A stretch of DNA of 64,000 nucleotides. It comes from Dorea phocaeensis (lineage in GTDB: Bacteria; Bacillota; Clostridia; Lachnospirales; Lachnospiraceae). How positions within the stretch are numbered: the stretch's first letter is position 1; each line of letters starts with the position of its first letter. The stretch lies in contig NZ_OEPZ01000002.1 of NCBI RefSeq assembly GCF_900240315.1, forward strand, positions 558,001 through 622,000, read 5' to 3'. This document shows positions 43,301-51,314 of the stretch, piece after piece. The notes beneath the pieces were generated by a model that worked only from the letters and a program-made list of their open reading frames with translations, was not told where the DNA came from and ran no database searches. Made by a program: the position numbers and the translations under genes.

Positions 43301-43515
43301 CGGTATCTTGGAATCATATCCTTGATGACACGCGTCAGCACATGTCCGATATGCGGTTTACCGTTCGCTGTCGGCGGTCCATCATAGAACATATACATCT
43401 CGTTGCCTTCACGTTCCTTCATACTCTTCTCAAAGATCTGATTTTCTTCCCAGAACTTCTCGGTCGCTTTTTCTCTGTCTACAAAATTCAAGTCCGTTGA
43501 AACCTTTTTATACAT
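40351..43515 (-). CDS. ileS: Isoleucyl-tRNA synthetase
   Basis: Class I synthetase that charges tRNA-Ile. The HIGH motif is GKPHIGHVLTR (near residue 55), the KMSKS motif is GQKMSKSKGNAVDPF (near 603). The editing domain with the WTTTPWTLPSN motif and the zinc-like CPRCGTPLSA are present. The 1054 residues and the C-terminal part match the eukaryote-like type of IleRS common in clostridia. AAGGAGGA precedes ATG 43515. A T-box leader (43626-43897) controls it, and a REP-like hairpin lies between that leader and the ribosome site. Confidence 0.98.
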   Translation of the reverse strand: MYKKVSTDLNFVDREKATEKFWEENQIFEKSMKEREGNEMYMFYDGPPTANGKPHIGHVLTRVIKDMIPRYRTMKGYEVPRKAGWDTHGLPVELEVEKLLGLDGKEQIEEYGLEPFIDKCKESVWKYKGMWEDFSGTVGFWADMENPYVTYHNDFIESEWWALKQIWDKGLLYKGFKIVPYCPRCGTPLSAQEVAQGYKDVKERSAIVRFKVVGEDAYFLAWTTTPWTLPSNIGLCVNPEEDYAKVKAADGYVYYMACALLDTVLGKLAKETEDGEAVPAYEVLETYKGKDLEYKEYEPLYQCAADCATKQNKKAFFITCDTYVTLTDGTGVVHIAPAFGEDDAKVGRKYDMPFVQLVDEKGNMGETTPFAGLFVKKADPEVLKDLEERGLLFEAPNFEHSYPHCWRCDTPLIYYARESWFINMTAVKDDLIANNNTINWIPESIGKGRFGDWLENVQDWGISRNRYWGTPLNIWECECGHQHSIGSIAELKEMSDNCPDDIELHRPYIDDVTIRCPKCGKPMHRVPEVIDCWFDSGSMPFAQHHYPFENKELFEKQFPADFISEAVDQTRGWFYSLLAISTLIFNKAPYKNVIVLGHVQDENGQKMSKSKGNAVDPFDALEKYGADAIRWYFYVNSAPWLPNRFHGKAVVEGQRKFMGTLWNTYAFFVLYANIDEFDATKYTLDYEKLSVMDKWLLSKLNTLIKTVDDHLGNYRIPEAARALQDFVDDMSNWYVRRSRERFWAKGMEQDKINAYMTLYTALVEVCKVAAPMIPFMTEDIYQNLVRSIDKDAPESIHLCDFPVADEAHIDQELEAHMDEVLKLVVMGRACRNTANIKNRQPIGQMYVKAEFDLPEFYRDIVKEELNVKNVKFTQDVREFTSYTFKPQLKTVGPKYGKLLGGIKATLSSLDGNAAMDELNEKEALKLDINGQEVTLFREDLLIESAQMEGYVSENDNGITVVLDTNLSEELLEEGFVREIISKVQTMRKEADFEVMDKIAITYEGTEKAEAVFADHVSEIGEETLAVSVEKKSPIGYVKEWKINGENVTLGVEKQ

Positions 43516-43529
43516 TGAAATCCTCCTTC

Positions 43530-43583
43530 GGGGACGTGTACAAATGAAAAAAACTCCGTCCCAAATTAAAAATACCCTGTCCC
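43530..43583. repeat. REP-like hairpin D in the ileS leader
   Basis: Heteroarm type: gggacgtgtacaaatg, an A-run, then ctccgtccc (43530-43562), with the inverted tag ccctgtccc at 43575-43583. It is almost the same sequence as hairpins E and F. It is transcribed as part of the ileS leader, after the T-box terminator and 6-8 bases before the ribosome site. Confidence 0.83.
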
Positions 43584-43625
43584 TTGTGGAATTCACATAC
43601 TTATCTATACTTTTATCCACACTGG

Positions 43626-43897
43626 AACAAAAAAACTTCCGTCCTGAATAGGACGGAAGTTCTACTACCGTTTATAAACCACCTAAACATACTAACATAT
43701 GCCTTCCCTATAACGGGGGAATTCCGACAGGGCCTACTTAGAAATAAGTCGATATCCTCTGCAATTCTTTTCGGCGACTGCAACTCGGGAGTGATATTCA
43801 GATATCTCTTACTTGCACCGGGCTTTCACCATCTCCGGTTCGCTATGCCGTTCTGATATACCTTACTGTCTCCGTCATCATTATTATCTGTATACAC
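43626..43897 (-). promoter_or_regulatory. T-box riboswitch, isoleucine specific, before ileS
   Basis: On the minus strand a long stem I includes the specifier ATC (complement of 43793-43795, context GAATATCACTCC), an AGTTGCAG segment, a T-box AGGTGGT with downstream ACGG (complement of 43668-43684), and a terminator stem AACTTCCGTCC/GGACGGAAGTT (43634-43661) with seven U. Uncharged tRNA-Ile would favour the antiterminator and ileS expression. The specifier is an Ile codon, matching the gene. Confidence 0.92.
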
Positions 43898-43902
43898 GCT
43901 AT

Positions 43903-43932
43903 ATTATAGTAAGAAAACACTAAACCCGTCAA
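43903..43932 (-). promoter_or_regulatory. Promoter of the ileS T-box transcript
   Basis: TTGACG (complement of 43927-43932) and TATAAT (complement of 43903-43908), 18 bases apart, just after the stop of the carboxypeptidase gene. Confidence 0.8.
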
Positions 43933-43941
43933 GGCTTTTTT

Positions 43942-45405
43942 CTACCTTCTGGAATTTCTCCTAGGATTTCTTTCCCGCTGTTCCATGGCTTGTCTGCGCC
44001 TTCTTCTCTGTGCAATTCTGCGTGCGCGTCTCCGGCGACGATTTCTTCGAATCAACATCCAGATAAAAAGAAGAATAAGAAGAATACTCACCACAATGCA
44101 AACCGCCAAAATCTTCTCTTTCAGCGTCCATCCCTTTTCATTTTTCTCTTCTTCTTTTTTGGTTGAAATCTTTTTTAACTTCGCTCCATGCTCGTCAAGA
44201 TATTCATCACTTAATTTCGCTCTTACGGATCCTACGACATTTCCCTCATAGGTATAAGTCAAAGTTGCCTTATCGCTGGTTCCTCCATCCGGCTCAAGTT
44301 CCATCTTCAAATCTTGAAATTCGATTCCCTGTGGAAGTACCACATAGCCAGTCTCTTCTTCATCCAAAATCTTTTTCACATCTTTAGATTCTTCCAGTCC
44401 TGCAACCTTAACTTTCTGGAAATTACTGTAAACATACTCACATAGATTCCGGGTATCCGAATATGTATTTCCGGTCTGGGTCCGAAGCACCACACAGATA
44501 AGCTTCATATCCCCATTATCTGTCATCGTCACCAACGTGGACAATGCATCTGAAGTAAATCCGGTCTTTCCGCCAATCACATATTCATAATAATTCTTGT
44601 TTCCTGGCATCATCATCTTATGATGCTGCTGAAAAATATGCTCTTCTGTCGTCTCCGATGCCAGAATCGTATAATTTAATGTCTGAGCCATAGCAAAAAA
44701 TTCCGGATATTTGAATAATTCTCGCCCAATTAATGCCATATCTCTAGCGCAAGTATAATGATTTGGGTCATGCAATCCACTGGTATTCACAAAGTTAGAA
44801 TTCTCACCGCCAAGCTCTCGACATTTTGCATTCATCTGCTCCAAAAACCAAGAATAATCATGTCCCGCATTAACTCCCACACTTTCTCCTACCGCATAAG
44901 CTACCTCATTTGCGGATGCAAGAAGGGTTGCATATAATCCCTGTTCCAGTGTAAGCTGATTACCTTCTTTCATTCCAATTGCCGAATCTCCCGGCTGAAT
45001 ACATGCAATACTATCATGGGAAAATGTTACCGTATCGTCCATTTCCCCGTTCTCTAACGCAATCAACGTTGTCAAAAGCTTCGTAATACTGGCCGGATAT
45101 TCCTGCGCGTCTATATTCTTTGCATAAAGAATTGCACCGGTTCCCGCCTCCATCACAATTGCTGCATCTCCATAGGTTCCCGGTCCCTGCGGCCAATTTT
45201 TAATCCCATTTGACTCCACCGGAATTGCATATGCATCTTCCAACGCCTTCCGCGCCTGTTCTTCTGGCGTTAATTCCTCTTCCGGCATCTGCGCCTCTTC
45301 AGCGTTCTCTGTCCCATTCTCTCTGGTCGCATGCGCTGTCATTCCCATGGATAAAGAAAAAATAAGCATCAGACTTGCCGACAGCAGTCTTACACCTCTC
45401 CTCAT
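43942..45405 (-). CDS. D-alanyl-D-alanine carboxypeptidase (DacF/PBP5-like)
   Basis: Serine peptidase that trims the last D-Ala from peptidoglycan stems. A signal peptide (about residues 1-27) precedes the S11 domain: catalytic SxxK in YPASITKLLTTLIALENG, SxN in LLASANEVAYAVGE, KTG in VIGGKTGFTSDAL. A C-terminal domain follows, then a span (about 435-457, KILAVCIVVSILLILLFIWM) and a very Arg-rich tail RRNRRRRRARRIAQRRRRRQ. The anchor with a basic tail replaces the usual amphipathic helix. It is monocistronic, ending just before the ileS promoter. Confidence 0.94.
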   Translation of the reverse strand: MRRGVRLLSASLMLIFSLSMGMTAHATRENGTENAEEAQMPEEELTPEEQARKALEDAYAIPVESNGIKNWPQGPGTYGDAAIVMEAGTGAILYAKNIDAQEYPASITKLLTTLIALENGEMDDTVTFSHDSIACIQPGDSAIGMKEGNQLTLEQGLYATLLASANEVAYAVGESVGVNAGHDYSWFLEQMNAKCRELGGENSNFVNTSGLHDPNHYTCARDMALIGRELFKYPEFFAMAQTLNYTILASETTEEHIFQQHHKMMMPGNKNYYEYVIGGKTGFTSDALSTLVTMTDNGDMKLICVVLRTQTGNTYSDTRNLCEYVYSNFQKVKVAGLEESKDVKKILDEEETGYVVLPQGIEFQDLKMELEPDGGTSDKATLTYTYEGNVVGSVRAKLSDEYLDEHGAKLKKISTKKEEEKNEKGWTLKEKILAVCIVVSILLILLFIWMLIRRNRRRRRARRIAQRRRRRQAMEQRERNPRRNSRR

Positions 45406-45604
45406 ACATTCCTTCCTCCGATTTCAAACTCTTCTATCCCCTATGCGATTTATTCTACCATAAAGCCTCCTTCTTTTCCATCCTTTGTTCATTTACCTGT
45501 ATATTTATCCACTTCTAAGGTCATAATTATATTGACTGACAGTCGTCGCCATACATGATTTTTTGCAAAATTAAATTTCAAAAAACAGATAGAGGAGGAT
45601 TCAA

Positions 45605-45805
45605 ATGAAAGACAGAGGTTTTACAGATCAGATCAAAGGCAAAGTAAAGAAGACGTTCGGCGATCTTACGGACAATGAAAAAATGCAGGCAGAAGGAATT
45701 CTCGACCAGACAATTGGCAAAACTAAGGAAATGGCGGCTGATATTCAAGATGCAGCCGAAGAAGTCATTGAAAAAGCAAAAGAGAAATTTCACAAGGAGG
45801 GTTAA
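45605..45805 (+). CDS. CsbD family stress protein
   Basis: A 66-residue, helical, charged protein. DQIKGKVKKTFGDLTDNEKMQAEG is the recognisable CsbD start (key KGKVKKTFGDLTDN), ending AAEEVIEKAKEKFHKEG. In Bacillus CsbD is part of the general stress response; the biochemical role is unknown. AGAGGAGG precedes the ATG. It has its own terminator. Confidence 0.92.
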   Translation: MKDRGFTDQIKGKVKKTFGDLTDNEKMQAEGILDQTIGKTKEMAADIQDAAEEVIEKAKEKFHKEG

Positions 45806-45842
45806 GGCTTACGCCTTCTCTCCTTCTTTTTTGCTCAGAAAA
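45794..45842 (+). terminator. Terminator after csbD-like gene
   Basis: Nested stems AAGGAG/CTCCTT enclosing AAGGC-TTAC-GCCTT, then CTTTTTTG. The 5' arm overlaps the end of the coding sequence. Confidence 0.8.
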
Positions 45843-45880
45843 ATGAGGTCCTTTCGCCTATGCGAAACGACCTCATCCCT
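45840..45880 (-). terminator. Terminator of the GH43-type gene
   Basis: Stem ATGAGGTC-c-TTTCGC (45843-45857) with the complementary GCGAAA-c-GACCTCAT (to 45876); on the minus strand it is followed by TTTTTC. Confidence 0.85.
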
Positions 45881-45903
45881 CTCAAAATTATCTCTATTTC
45901 ATT

Positions 45904-48519
45904 TTAACTACGTTTCCGTCTGGTAATTACTGCTGCGCCGCTTGCCGCACACACACCCAACAATACCATCCAAATAACCATATCAGTGGTATCCCCAGTC
46001 TTTACTTTTCCAGCAGTTGGCTTTTTCGCCGGCTGACCTGTGCTCTGGCTTCCATTGCCCGGTTTTCCAGTATTCTGACTGTCATCAGGCTTTCCATCAT
46101 TGGAACCGCCCTGGTTATCTCCACCTTGGTTGTCGCCACCCTGGTCGCCGCCGTCCGGATCTACACCCGGATCTTCTTTCTCCTTGACTTGAACCTTCAT
46201 TGTCACCTGGATAGGCGCAGAACTGTAAAGCTCCTTATCTTCTGCAAGATAGCTTGTGGAACCATCTTTTCCAACCCACTGATCTTTGTTCGCGCTAATA
46301 GACTGTACCGTTCCGATAATATCATAAGTTCCTACTTTCTCTGTATCAACACCAGCTGTATCCCATACTACCGGAAGGTTTGAGGTTCCCATATTGTACG
46401 CAAGATTCACTTCCGCTGTCTTCGGAAGAACTTCTTTCATTCCCGCTTCGTCGGTACCTTCCTCAACCTCAGCTACTCCAAGATCTTCCTGTACTGCCGA
46501 CACCGCATCTGCATTTCTGATCGCATCATACTGAGCTTTAGTCAAAGAAATAACTCCACCATGTTTGGTATGTGTTGTCAGGAAATAATCTGGGCTGTCA
46601 AGATACTCAAATCCCTTAGACAAATCTGTCGAGATCATCGGCTGATATCCCGGTGTCGGAAGATCATCAACAAAGAGATACCATCTGTTTTCCTGAGAAT
46701 GATCCTTAAATGATGCCGGACCTTCTACAGCTCCAAATCTGCTCTGACCGATATGACTCTGCACTCTCGTCCATTCTGTCGTCTCATAATTCCACCAGTC
46801 TTTTGCCGTAGTCACTTCCATAATAATCTCTTCTGCATTACTCTTGGTAATGTGATACGTCTTTTCTCCATCACGGATAATATTTGTATCAATCCATCCT
46901 GCGTTTCCACCCTCCAGGAACATTCCTCCAAACTCCCAGGTTTCCTGGGTGAAATCAGTGGTTACTCCCCACATAATGTCAGCTCCAAGAGACTGCGTCT
47001 GCGCTTCGTCTGCATACCGATGAGAAGTCCAATATACAACAAATGCACCTTTTCCTTCTCCATAATAGTCCTCTACCCAAGTAGTCTCCGGCGCCCACAT
47101 CATACCGAGATTAGCCAGCTTTTCTCCGTCCATATTCTGAACAACATCAAACTGACGCACATCGGACCATGTAATTAAGTCTTTCGACTCCCATACATTC
47201 ATTTTCGTACTGTAATTTTTCTGCCATTCTCCCCAGCCTGCGTTGTCTCCGCCAAATACACGAAGATCTGTCGCAATAATATAATAAGTCTGAGTCTCCG
47301 GATTATAAGTAATAAATGGATCTCTTACTCCTGTTGTTCCAAGGTTGGAAGTAAGAATCGGTTTTCTTCCATTTAACGGGTCCCACTGTTCCGGATTATC
47401 TCCTCTGGAAATATCCAGATAAATTTTCTCTGCATACCCCTGACTATCTTCTACAAAATGCACCATCAGATATCCATACTGATCGGTTGGCGCATACTGT
47501 GGTTTGATCGTCACCGGAACCTCTATCTCTTCTGTTCTTCCTAATACATGAAGTACTGCTGTCAGCATGCCCTTAAGCGCTTCTTCTCCATTTACCGGCT
47601 GCTGAACTTTTACGGTACATCCATCTTCCTGCACTACGATCTGCGGCATAGAGGATTTCCACGTTACCATTCCTTCATAACTGGAAAGAGTTGCTGTCTC
47701 ATTATCTAATACAACTTCTTTCAGGCTATTCTTTAATCTTTCCAATTCCTGATTTACAAAATAGTCTGGTACCTGCTTCTCAATCTGGTCTTTGGAAAGA
47801 GCCTGTCCATAAATCTTTAGATTATCCATGGACGCCTTGGTATATTCTCCACTACCCCAGTCTGCCTTTCCAATCTGTAAAATGCTGTTCTCTCCCAAAA
47901 GCTCCGGAATCGTGTAAGCACTTTCTACACTTGACTTTTCTACACCATTTACATAAATAGTCGTATTGGTCTTACTTAACACAGCATCTACGTGTGTCCA
48001 CTCTTCTCCAACTTTTGCAGATGGACTGGACGGCCGGCTTCCGTTTGTATTATTGTAACGCTCCACCGTCAGATTTCCACCATTATGAAGAAATCCAATA
48101 TAATGCTCCTGACCATACTCCCAGCTGCCTGCGCGCTGCGCCGCATACACAGCCCAGTTGGTCTGCGTCCTCTCATTCTTAATATCATAAGAAATCGTCA
48201 GTTCCTCCACTCCGGTCAGAAGACTTTCTCCTTCGTTATTCGTTACGGCCAGCCACTGATTCGCTGTCCCGTCAAGATGCAGCGCCTTTCCTGCATTTTC
48301 CTCATAACTGTCCGTCAGAGTATGCCCACCGGATGCTTTTGCCTGACCGCCGGAAAATCCTGTTTCTTCATCATCAAACGTAAACTCTGCTAATAATGAA
48401 GGTTCTTCCTCTGCGGCGTTTGCCCTGTCCATGCCAGGGGTAATTCCTGCACCCAAATATCCCGAACCACCGATCATGGCAGCGGCCAGAATGAGTGCAA
48501 GACATTTTCTTTTTCTCAT
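45904..48519 (-). CDS. Cell-wall-anchored LamG / GH43-type glycoside hydrolase
   Basis: An 871-residue surface enzyme. Parts: signal peptide (about residues 1-35), LamG-like concanavalin fold (about 40-250, LLAEFTFDDEETG to MDNLKIYGQALSKDQI), Ig-like domain (about 255-355), a five-blade GH43-like domain (about 365-680) with the probable base Asp in GVRDPFITYN and acid Glu in GAVEGPASFKDHS, another Ig-like domain (about 710-790), a Gly/Asp/Asn linker, and a sorting end GKVKTGD, a hydrophobic span and RRKRS. The likely substrate is an arabinan- or xylan-type glycan, inferred from fold only. VKTGD stands where LPxTG would be. Confidence 0.87.
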   Translation of the reverse strand: MRKRKCLALILAAAMIGGSGYLGAGITPGMDRANAAEEEPSLLAEFTFDDEETGFSGGQAKASGGHTLTDSYEENAGKALHLDGTANQWLAVTNNEGESLLTGVEELTISYDIKNERTQTNWAVYAAQRAGSWEYGQEHYIGFLHNGGNLTVERYNNTNGSRPSSPSAKVGEEWTHVDAVLSKTNTTIYVNGVEKSSVESAYTIPELLGENSILQIGKADWGSGEYTKASMDNLKIYGQALSKDQIEKQVPDYFVNQELERLKNSLKEVVLDNETATLSSYEGMVTWKSSMPQIVVQEDGCTVKVQQPVNGEEALKGMLTAVLHVLGRTEEIEVPVTIKPQYAPTDQYGYLMVHFVEDSQGYAEKIYLDISRGDNPEQWDPLNGRKPILTSNLGTTGVRDPFITYNPETQTYYIIATDLRVFGGDNAGWGEWQKNYSTKMNVWESKDLITWSDVRQFDVVQNMDGEKLANLGMMWAPETTWVEDYYGEGKGAFVVYWTSHRYADEAQTQSLGADIMWGVTTDFTQETWEFGGMFLEGGNAGWIDTNIIRDGEKTYHITKSNAEEIIMEVTTAKDWWNYETTEWTRVQSHIGQSRFGAVEGPASFKDHSQENRWYLFVDDLPTPGYQPMISTDLSKGFEYLDSPDYFLTTHTKHGGVISLTKAQYDAIRNADAVSAVQEDLGVAEVEEGTDEAGMKEVLPKTAEVNLAYNMGTSNLPVVWDTAGVDTEKVGTYDIIGTVQSISANKDQWVGKDGSTSYLAEDKELYSSAPIQVTMKVQVKEKEDPGVDPDGGDQGGDNQGGDNQGGSNDGKPDDSQNTGKPGNGSQSTGQPAKKPTAGKVKTGDTTDMVIWMVLLGVCAASGAAVITRRKRS

Positions 48520-48638
48520 ACATTGCCCTCCTCTATAAAATATAATTTCCTATTACATATCATACGACATTCGGTTTTCCACATAAATGCAATAATTTGT
48601 GGGAAATGTTGAAAATTTTTAAATTCCTCGGAGCAATC

Positions 48639-48671
48639 GGGGACGTGTACAAATGAAAAAAACTCCGTCCC
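48639..48671. repeat. REP-like hairpin E
   Basis: Heteroarm form ggggacgtgtacaaatg, A-run, ctccgtccc; nearly identical to D and to the reverse complement of F. Confidence 0.83.
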
Positions 48672-48738
48672 GAATGTAACTCCAGCCCCTTATTATTTAT
48701 TAAAATTGCACAAAAAAAAAGATGATAAATCCATCGTT

Positions 48739-48753
48739 TGTACATATTGTACA
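48739..48753. promoter_or_regulatory. Palindrome TGTACATATTGTACA, possible operator
   Basis: Perfect 6-3-6 palindrome in the divergent region, 72 bases before the ATG of the plus-strand surface protein. No regulator is assigned. Confidence 0.35.
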
Positions 48754-48825
48754 TTTCATCAATAGATGATACTATCTTCATATAGACCGTGCCGTCTAAA
48801 TTTTTTTTGCAAGGGAGGTTATTTT

Positions 48826-51222
48826 ATGAAACACGTGAAAAGAAGACTGTTGGCAATCATCCTCTCAGCGATGATGATTCTCACAACGGCAATGCCAGCC
48901 TTGGCAGCGGAACCAGGGGTAACAGCTCCGGAAAGTACAGAACAGATTCAAGTACCGACACCGAGCCAAACAGAAACCAATCAGCCAGCAGCTTCTACAG
49001 AAAATCTAACAAAACCTGGAGCAGCTACAGATGCAAACACCGAAAGCACTCCTGCACCAGACAGCGGCAGTACTCCTGCTTCTCCTAATAATATAGAAGC
49101 AGCGCCTTCCGCTCCAGCAGCAACGCCGGAGGCTAACGCAGAAATCGGTACAAATACACCGGCAGGGGAACCGGGGAATGCTGTACCTGCTGCAGATCCG
49201 CAGAAACAGACTGCAACCATCACATTTAAGTCCGCAGGAAACGGCTACCTAAATGGAACCAGCAGCGTCTATCCGCCAATCGTTTACGAAAATGTGGAAG
49301 TTGGAACCACCGTTCCTGTACCTAGCACCAATCCAATCACAGCTTACGAATTTACTTATTGGAAAAACAGTGCCGGACAAAAAGTGGAATTAGGCAATAC
49401 CGTAACCGTAGGCGAGGCAGACGAAACCTATACCGCATACTTTGCATTAGGCAACTATACCATCACATTCCGATCTGAAAATGAAAAGTACGGAACATTA
49501 GCAAAAGACGGACAGCCTGTTTCCGAAATTCAGATTCAAGCACAGGGAAAAAAGAACGTTCGCTTCCCTAGTGGCTCTCAGTTGCAGCCGGTCAAAAATT
49601 GCGAATTTGATACCTGGAAAGACCCTGAGGGAAAAGAAATTGGTTATACTAATATTACAGCAAAAGAAAATGCTACTTACACAGCTGTATTTAAACCAAA
49701 AAACGCTCTCCAATTTAAATACAAAGTATATGACCGTGCAACCGGTGAAGTTCTTCAGTATGAAAATTCTTCCGGTAATACCGTAGATGTCGGCGGTTCT
49801 TTTAAAGGTCTTCTTAATACACCTTATGAGATCGTATATGATTCCTTATTAACGAAATTAGAAGGAATCGGATACCATTTAGAGAGTCCGCAGTACTCCT
49901 TCCTGTACAATGATCTTAATACCTACACACTGAACGGAGAAGCAATTGAGCTTAACAACATTGAAACAGATTATGTAAAACTTTATGCTACAAAAGACGT
50001 AAAAACTTCAACCGTTACCTTCAAATCAGCAGGAAACGGTTTCCTAAATGGAGCCAGCAACATCAATCCACCAATCATTCACGAAAATGTGGAAGTCGGA
50101 ACCACCGTTCCGGTACCTACCACCAATCCAATCACATATTATGAATTCGATTGCTGGAAAAACAGCGCCGGACAAAAAGTAGAATTAGGTGAGGCCGTAG
50201 AGGTTGGTGAAACCGATGAAACCTATACAGCCTACTTTAAAAGAGCAACATATACCACAACCTTCCGGGTAGAAGATCCACGGTATGGTAAACTTTTAGA
50301 CAAAAAGAATCCGGTAGATGAGATCCAGGTTACTGTAACCGGAGGTAACACTGTTAGATTCCCGAAATACCAGGCTACCAAGAATTGCCAATTCCTGACT
50401 TGGAAAGATGGAACTGGAAAACCGATCAGTTATCTCTCTTTCAAACCAGAAAAAGATGAGACCTATACCATCTCATTTGAACCGGTAGCTCGTCTGGATA
50501 TTCGTTACAAAGTTCTCGATCGTGAGACTGGCAAAATCCTGCAGTATGTAAGTTCTTCAGGAAAACTGACCGACATCGGTGGCCTGTTCTACGCTTTCCT
50601 GAATAAAGAATACACGCTTGGGGATGAAAGAATCGAAAAACTTCTGGCTGATCAGGGATACGAACTGGAAAAACCAGAATACACCTTCCTTTATAGCGAT
50701 CTTGATACCTATACACTGGATGGCGAACCAATCGAACTTAACAACATTGCAACAGACTATGTAAAGCTTTATGCAACCAAGAAAACCGTAAACTATACCG
50801 TTACAACAGATGTAGATGGTAAAACCAGTCAGATCATCGTCAGCAGCAAAGAAGGTAAACTCGGCGCTAAGATGCCGAAAGCCCCTGTAAAAGACGGCTA
50901 CGTATTCAAAGGATGGAATACAAAGAAAGACGGAAGCGGAGAAGCATTCACAGCTGAAACTGCAATTACAGGCGACATTACCATTTACGCAATCTTTGAG
51001 AAGAAGGCAGAAATTACACCACCTACCTCACCAGACGATGACAATAAGAAGCCAGGAAACACCGACAAAGACAATAAAAAGCCGACAAAAACCGATAAAG
51101 CCGGTACAGTTAAAACAGCTGATCAGAATGCCGTTGCTTCCTTATCTGTACTTATGAGTCTCTCTTTGATGGTAATCTTAGCATTTGCCATTATGACATT
51201 TAGAAAAAAATATAAAAGATAA
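48826..51222 (+). CDS. Repeat-containing surface protein with InlB-type domain
   Basis: A 798-residue protein with a signal peptide (about residues 1-29, RRLLAIILSAMMILTTAMPALA), a Pro/Thr/Ala-rich stretch (about 30-128), two long tandem repeats (about 129-393 and 394-655; both run from TFKSAGNG to DYVKLYAT), an InlB-B-type repeat (about 660-725, GYVFKGWNTKKDGSGEAF), a Lys/Asp linker, and an end like a sorting signal: GTVKTADQN, a span SLSVLMSLSLMVILAFAIM and RKKYKR. AAGGGAGG fixes ATG 48826. It probably is a wall-attached adhesin; the ligand is unknown. It is divergent from the GH43-type gene. Confidence 0.82.
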   Translation: MKHVKRRLLAIILSAMMILTTAMPALAAEPGVTAPESTEQIQVPTPSQTETNQPAASTENLTKPGAATDANTESTPAPDSGSTPASPNNIEAAPSAPAATPEANAEIGTNTPAGEPGNAVPAADPQKQTATITFKSAGNGYLNGTSSVYPPIVYENVEVGTTVPVPSTNPITAYEFTYWKNSAGQKVELGNTVTVGEADETYTAYFALGNYTITFRSENEKYGTLAKDGQPVSEIQIQAQGKKNVRFPSGSQLQPVKNCEFDTWKDPEGKEIGYTNITAKENATYTAVFKPKNALQFKYKVYDRATGEVLQYENSSGNTVDVGGSFKGLLNTPYEIVYDSLLTKLEGIGYHLESPQYSFLYNDLNTYTLNGEAIELNNIETDYVKLYATKDVKTSTVTFKSAGNGFLNGASNINPPIIHENVEVGTTVPVPTTNPITYYEFDCWKNSAGQKVELGEAVEVGETDETYTAYFKRATYTTTFRVEDPRYGKLLDKKNPVDEIQVTVTGGNTVRFPKYQATKNCQFLTWKDGTGKPISYLSFKPEKDETYTISFEPVARLDIRYKVLDRETGKILQYVSSSGKLTDIGGLFYAFLNKEYTLGDERIEKLLADQGYELEKPEYTFLYSDLDTYTLDGEPIELNNIATDYVKLYATKKTVNYTVTTDVDGKTSQIIVSSKEGKLGAKMPKAPVKDGYVFKGWNTKKDGSGEAFTAETAITGDITIYAIFEKKAEITPPTSPDDDNKKPGNTDKDNKKPTKTDKAGTVKTADQNAVASLSVLMSLSLMVILAFAIMTFRKKYKR

Positions 51223-51236
51223 TATGTATTCTTTTC

Positions 51237-51268
51237 CTGCCAGTAGTTAATTCTACTGGCAGTTTTTT
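51237..51268 (+). terminator. Terminator after the surface protein gene
   Basis: Perfect 10-base stem CTGCCAGTAG/CTACTGGCAG, 6-base loop and six T. Confidence 0.93.
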
Positions 51269-51314
51269 ATTTTCAAAGTAGCCCATCAGCTATTGCCAGA
51301 ATGATTAAAGCAGA

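Larger units (their letters stand above)
48520..48825. other. Divergent intergenic region between two surface-protein genes
   Basis: About 306 bases holding REP-like hairpin E (48639-48671), an A-run, and a perfect palindrome TGTACATATTGTACA (48739-48753) that may be an operator. The promoters of both genes should be here. A similar TTGTACATTTTGTAC occurs at about 31586-31600. Confidence 0.5.

Noticed and set aside
43584-43856. Plus-strand frame of 90 codons in the ileS leader
   Set aside because: It is antisense to the T-box structure and has no ribosome site.
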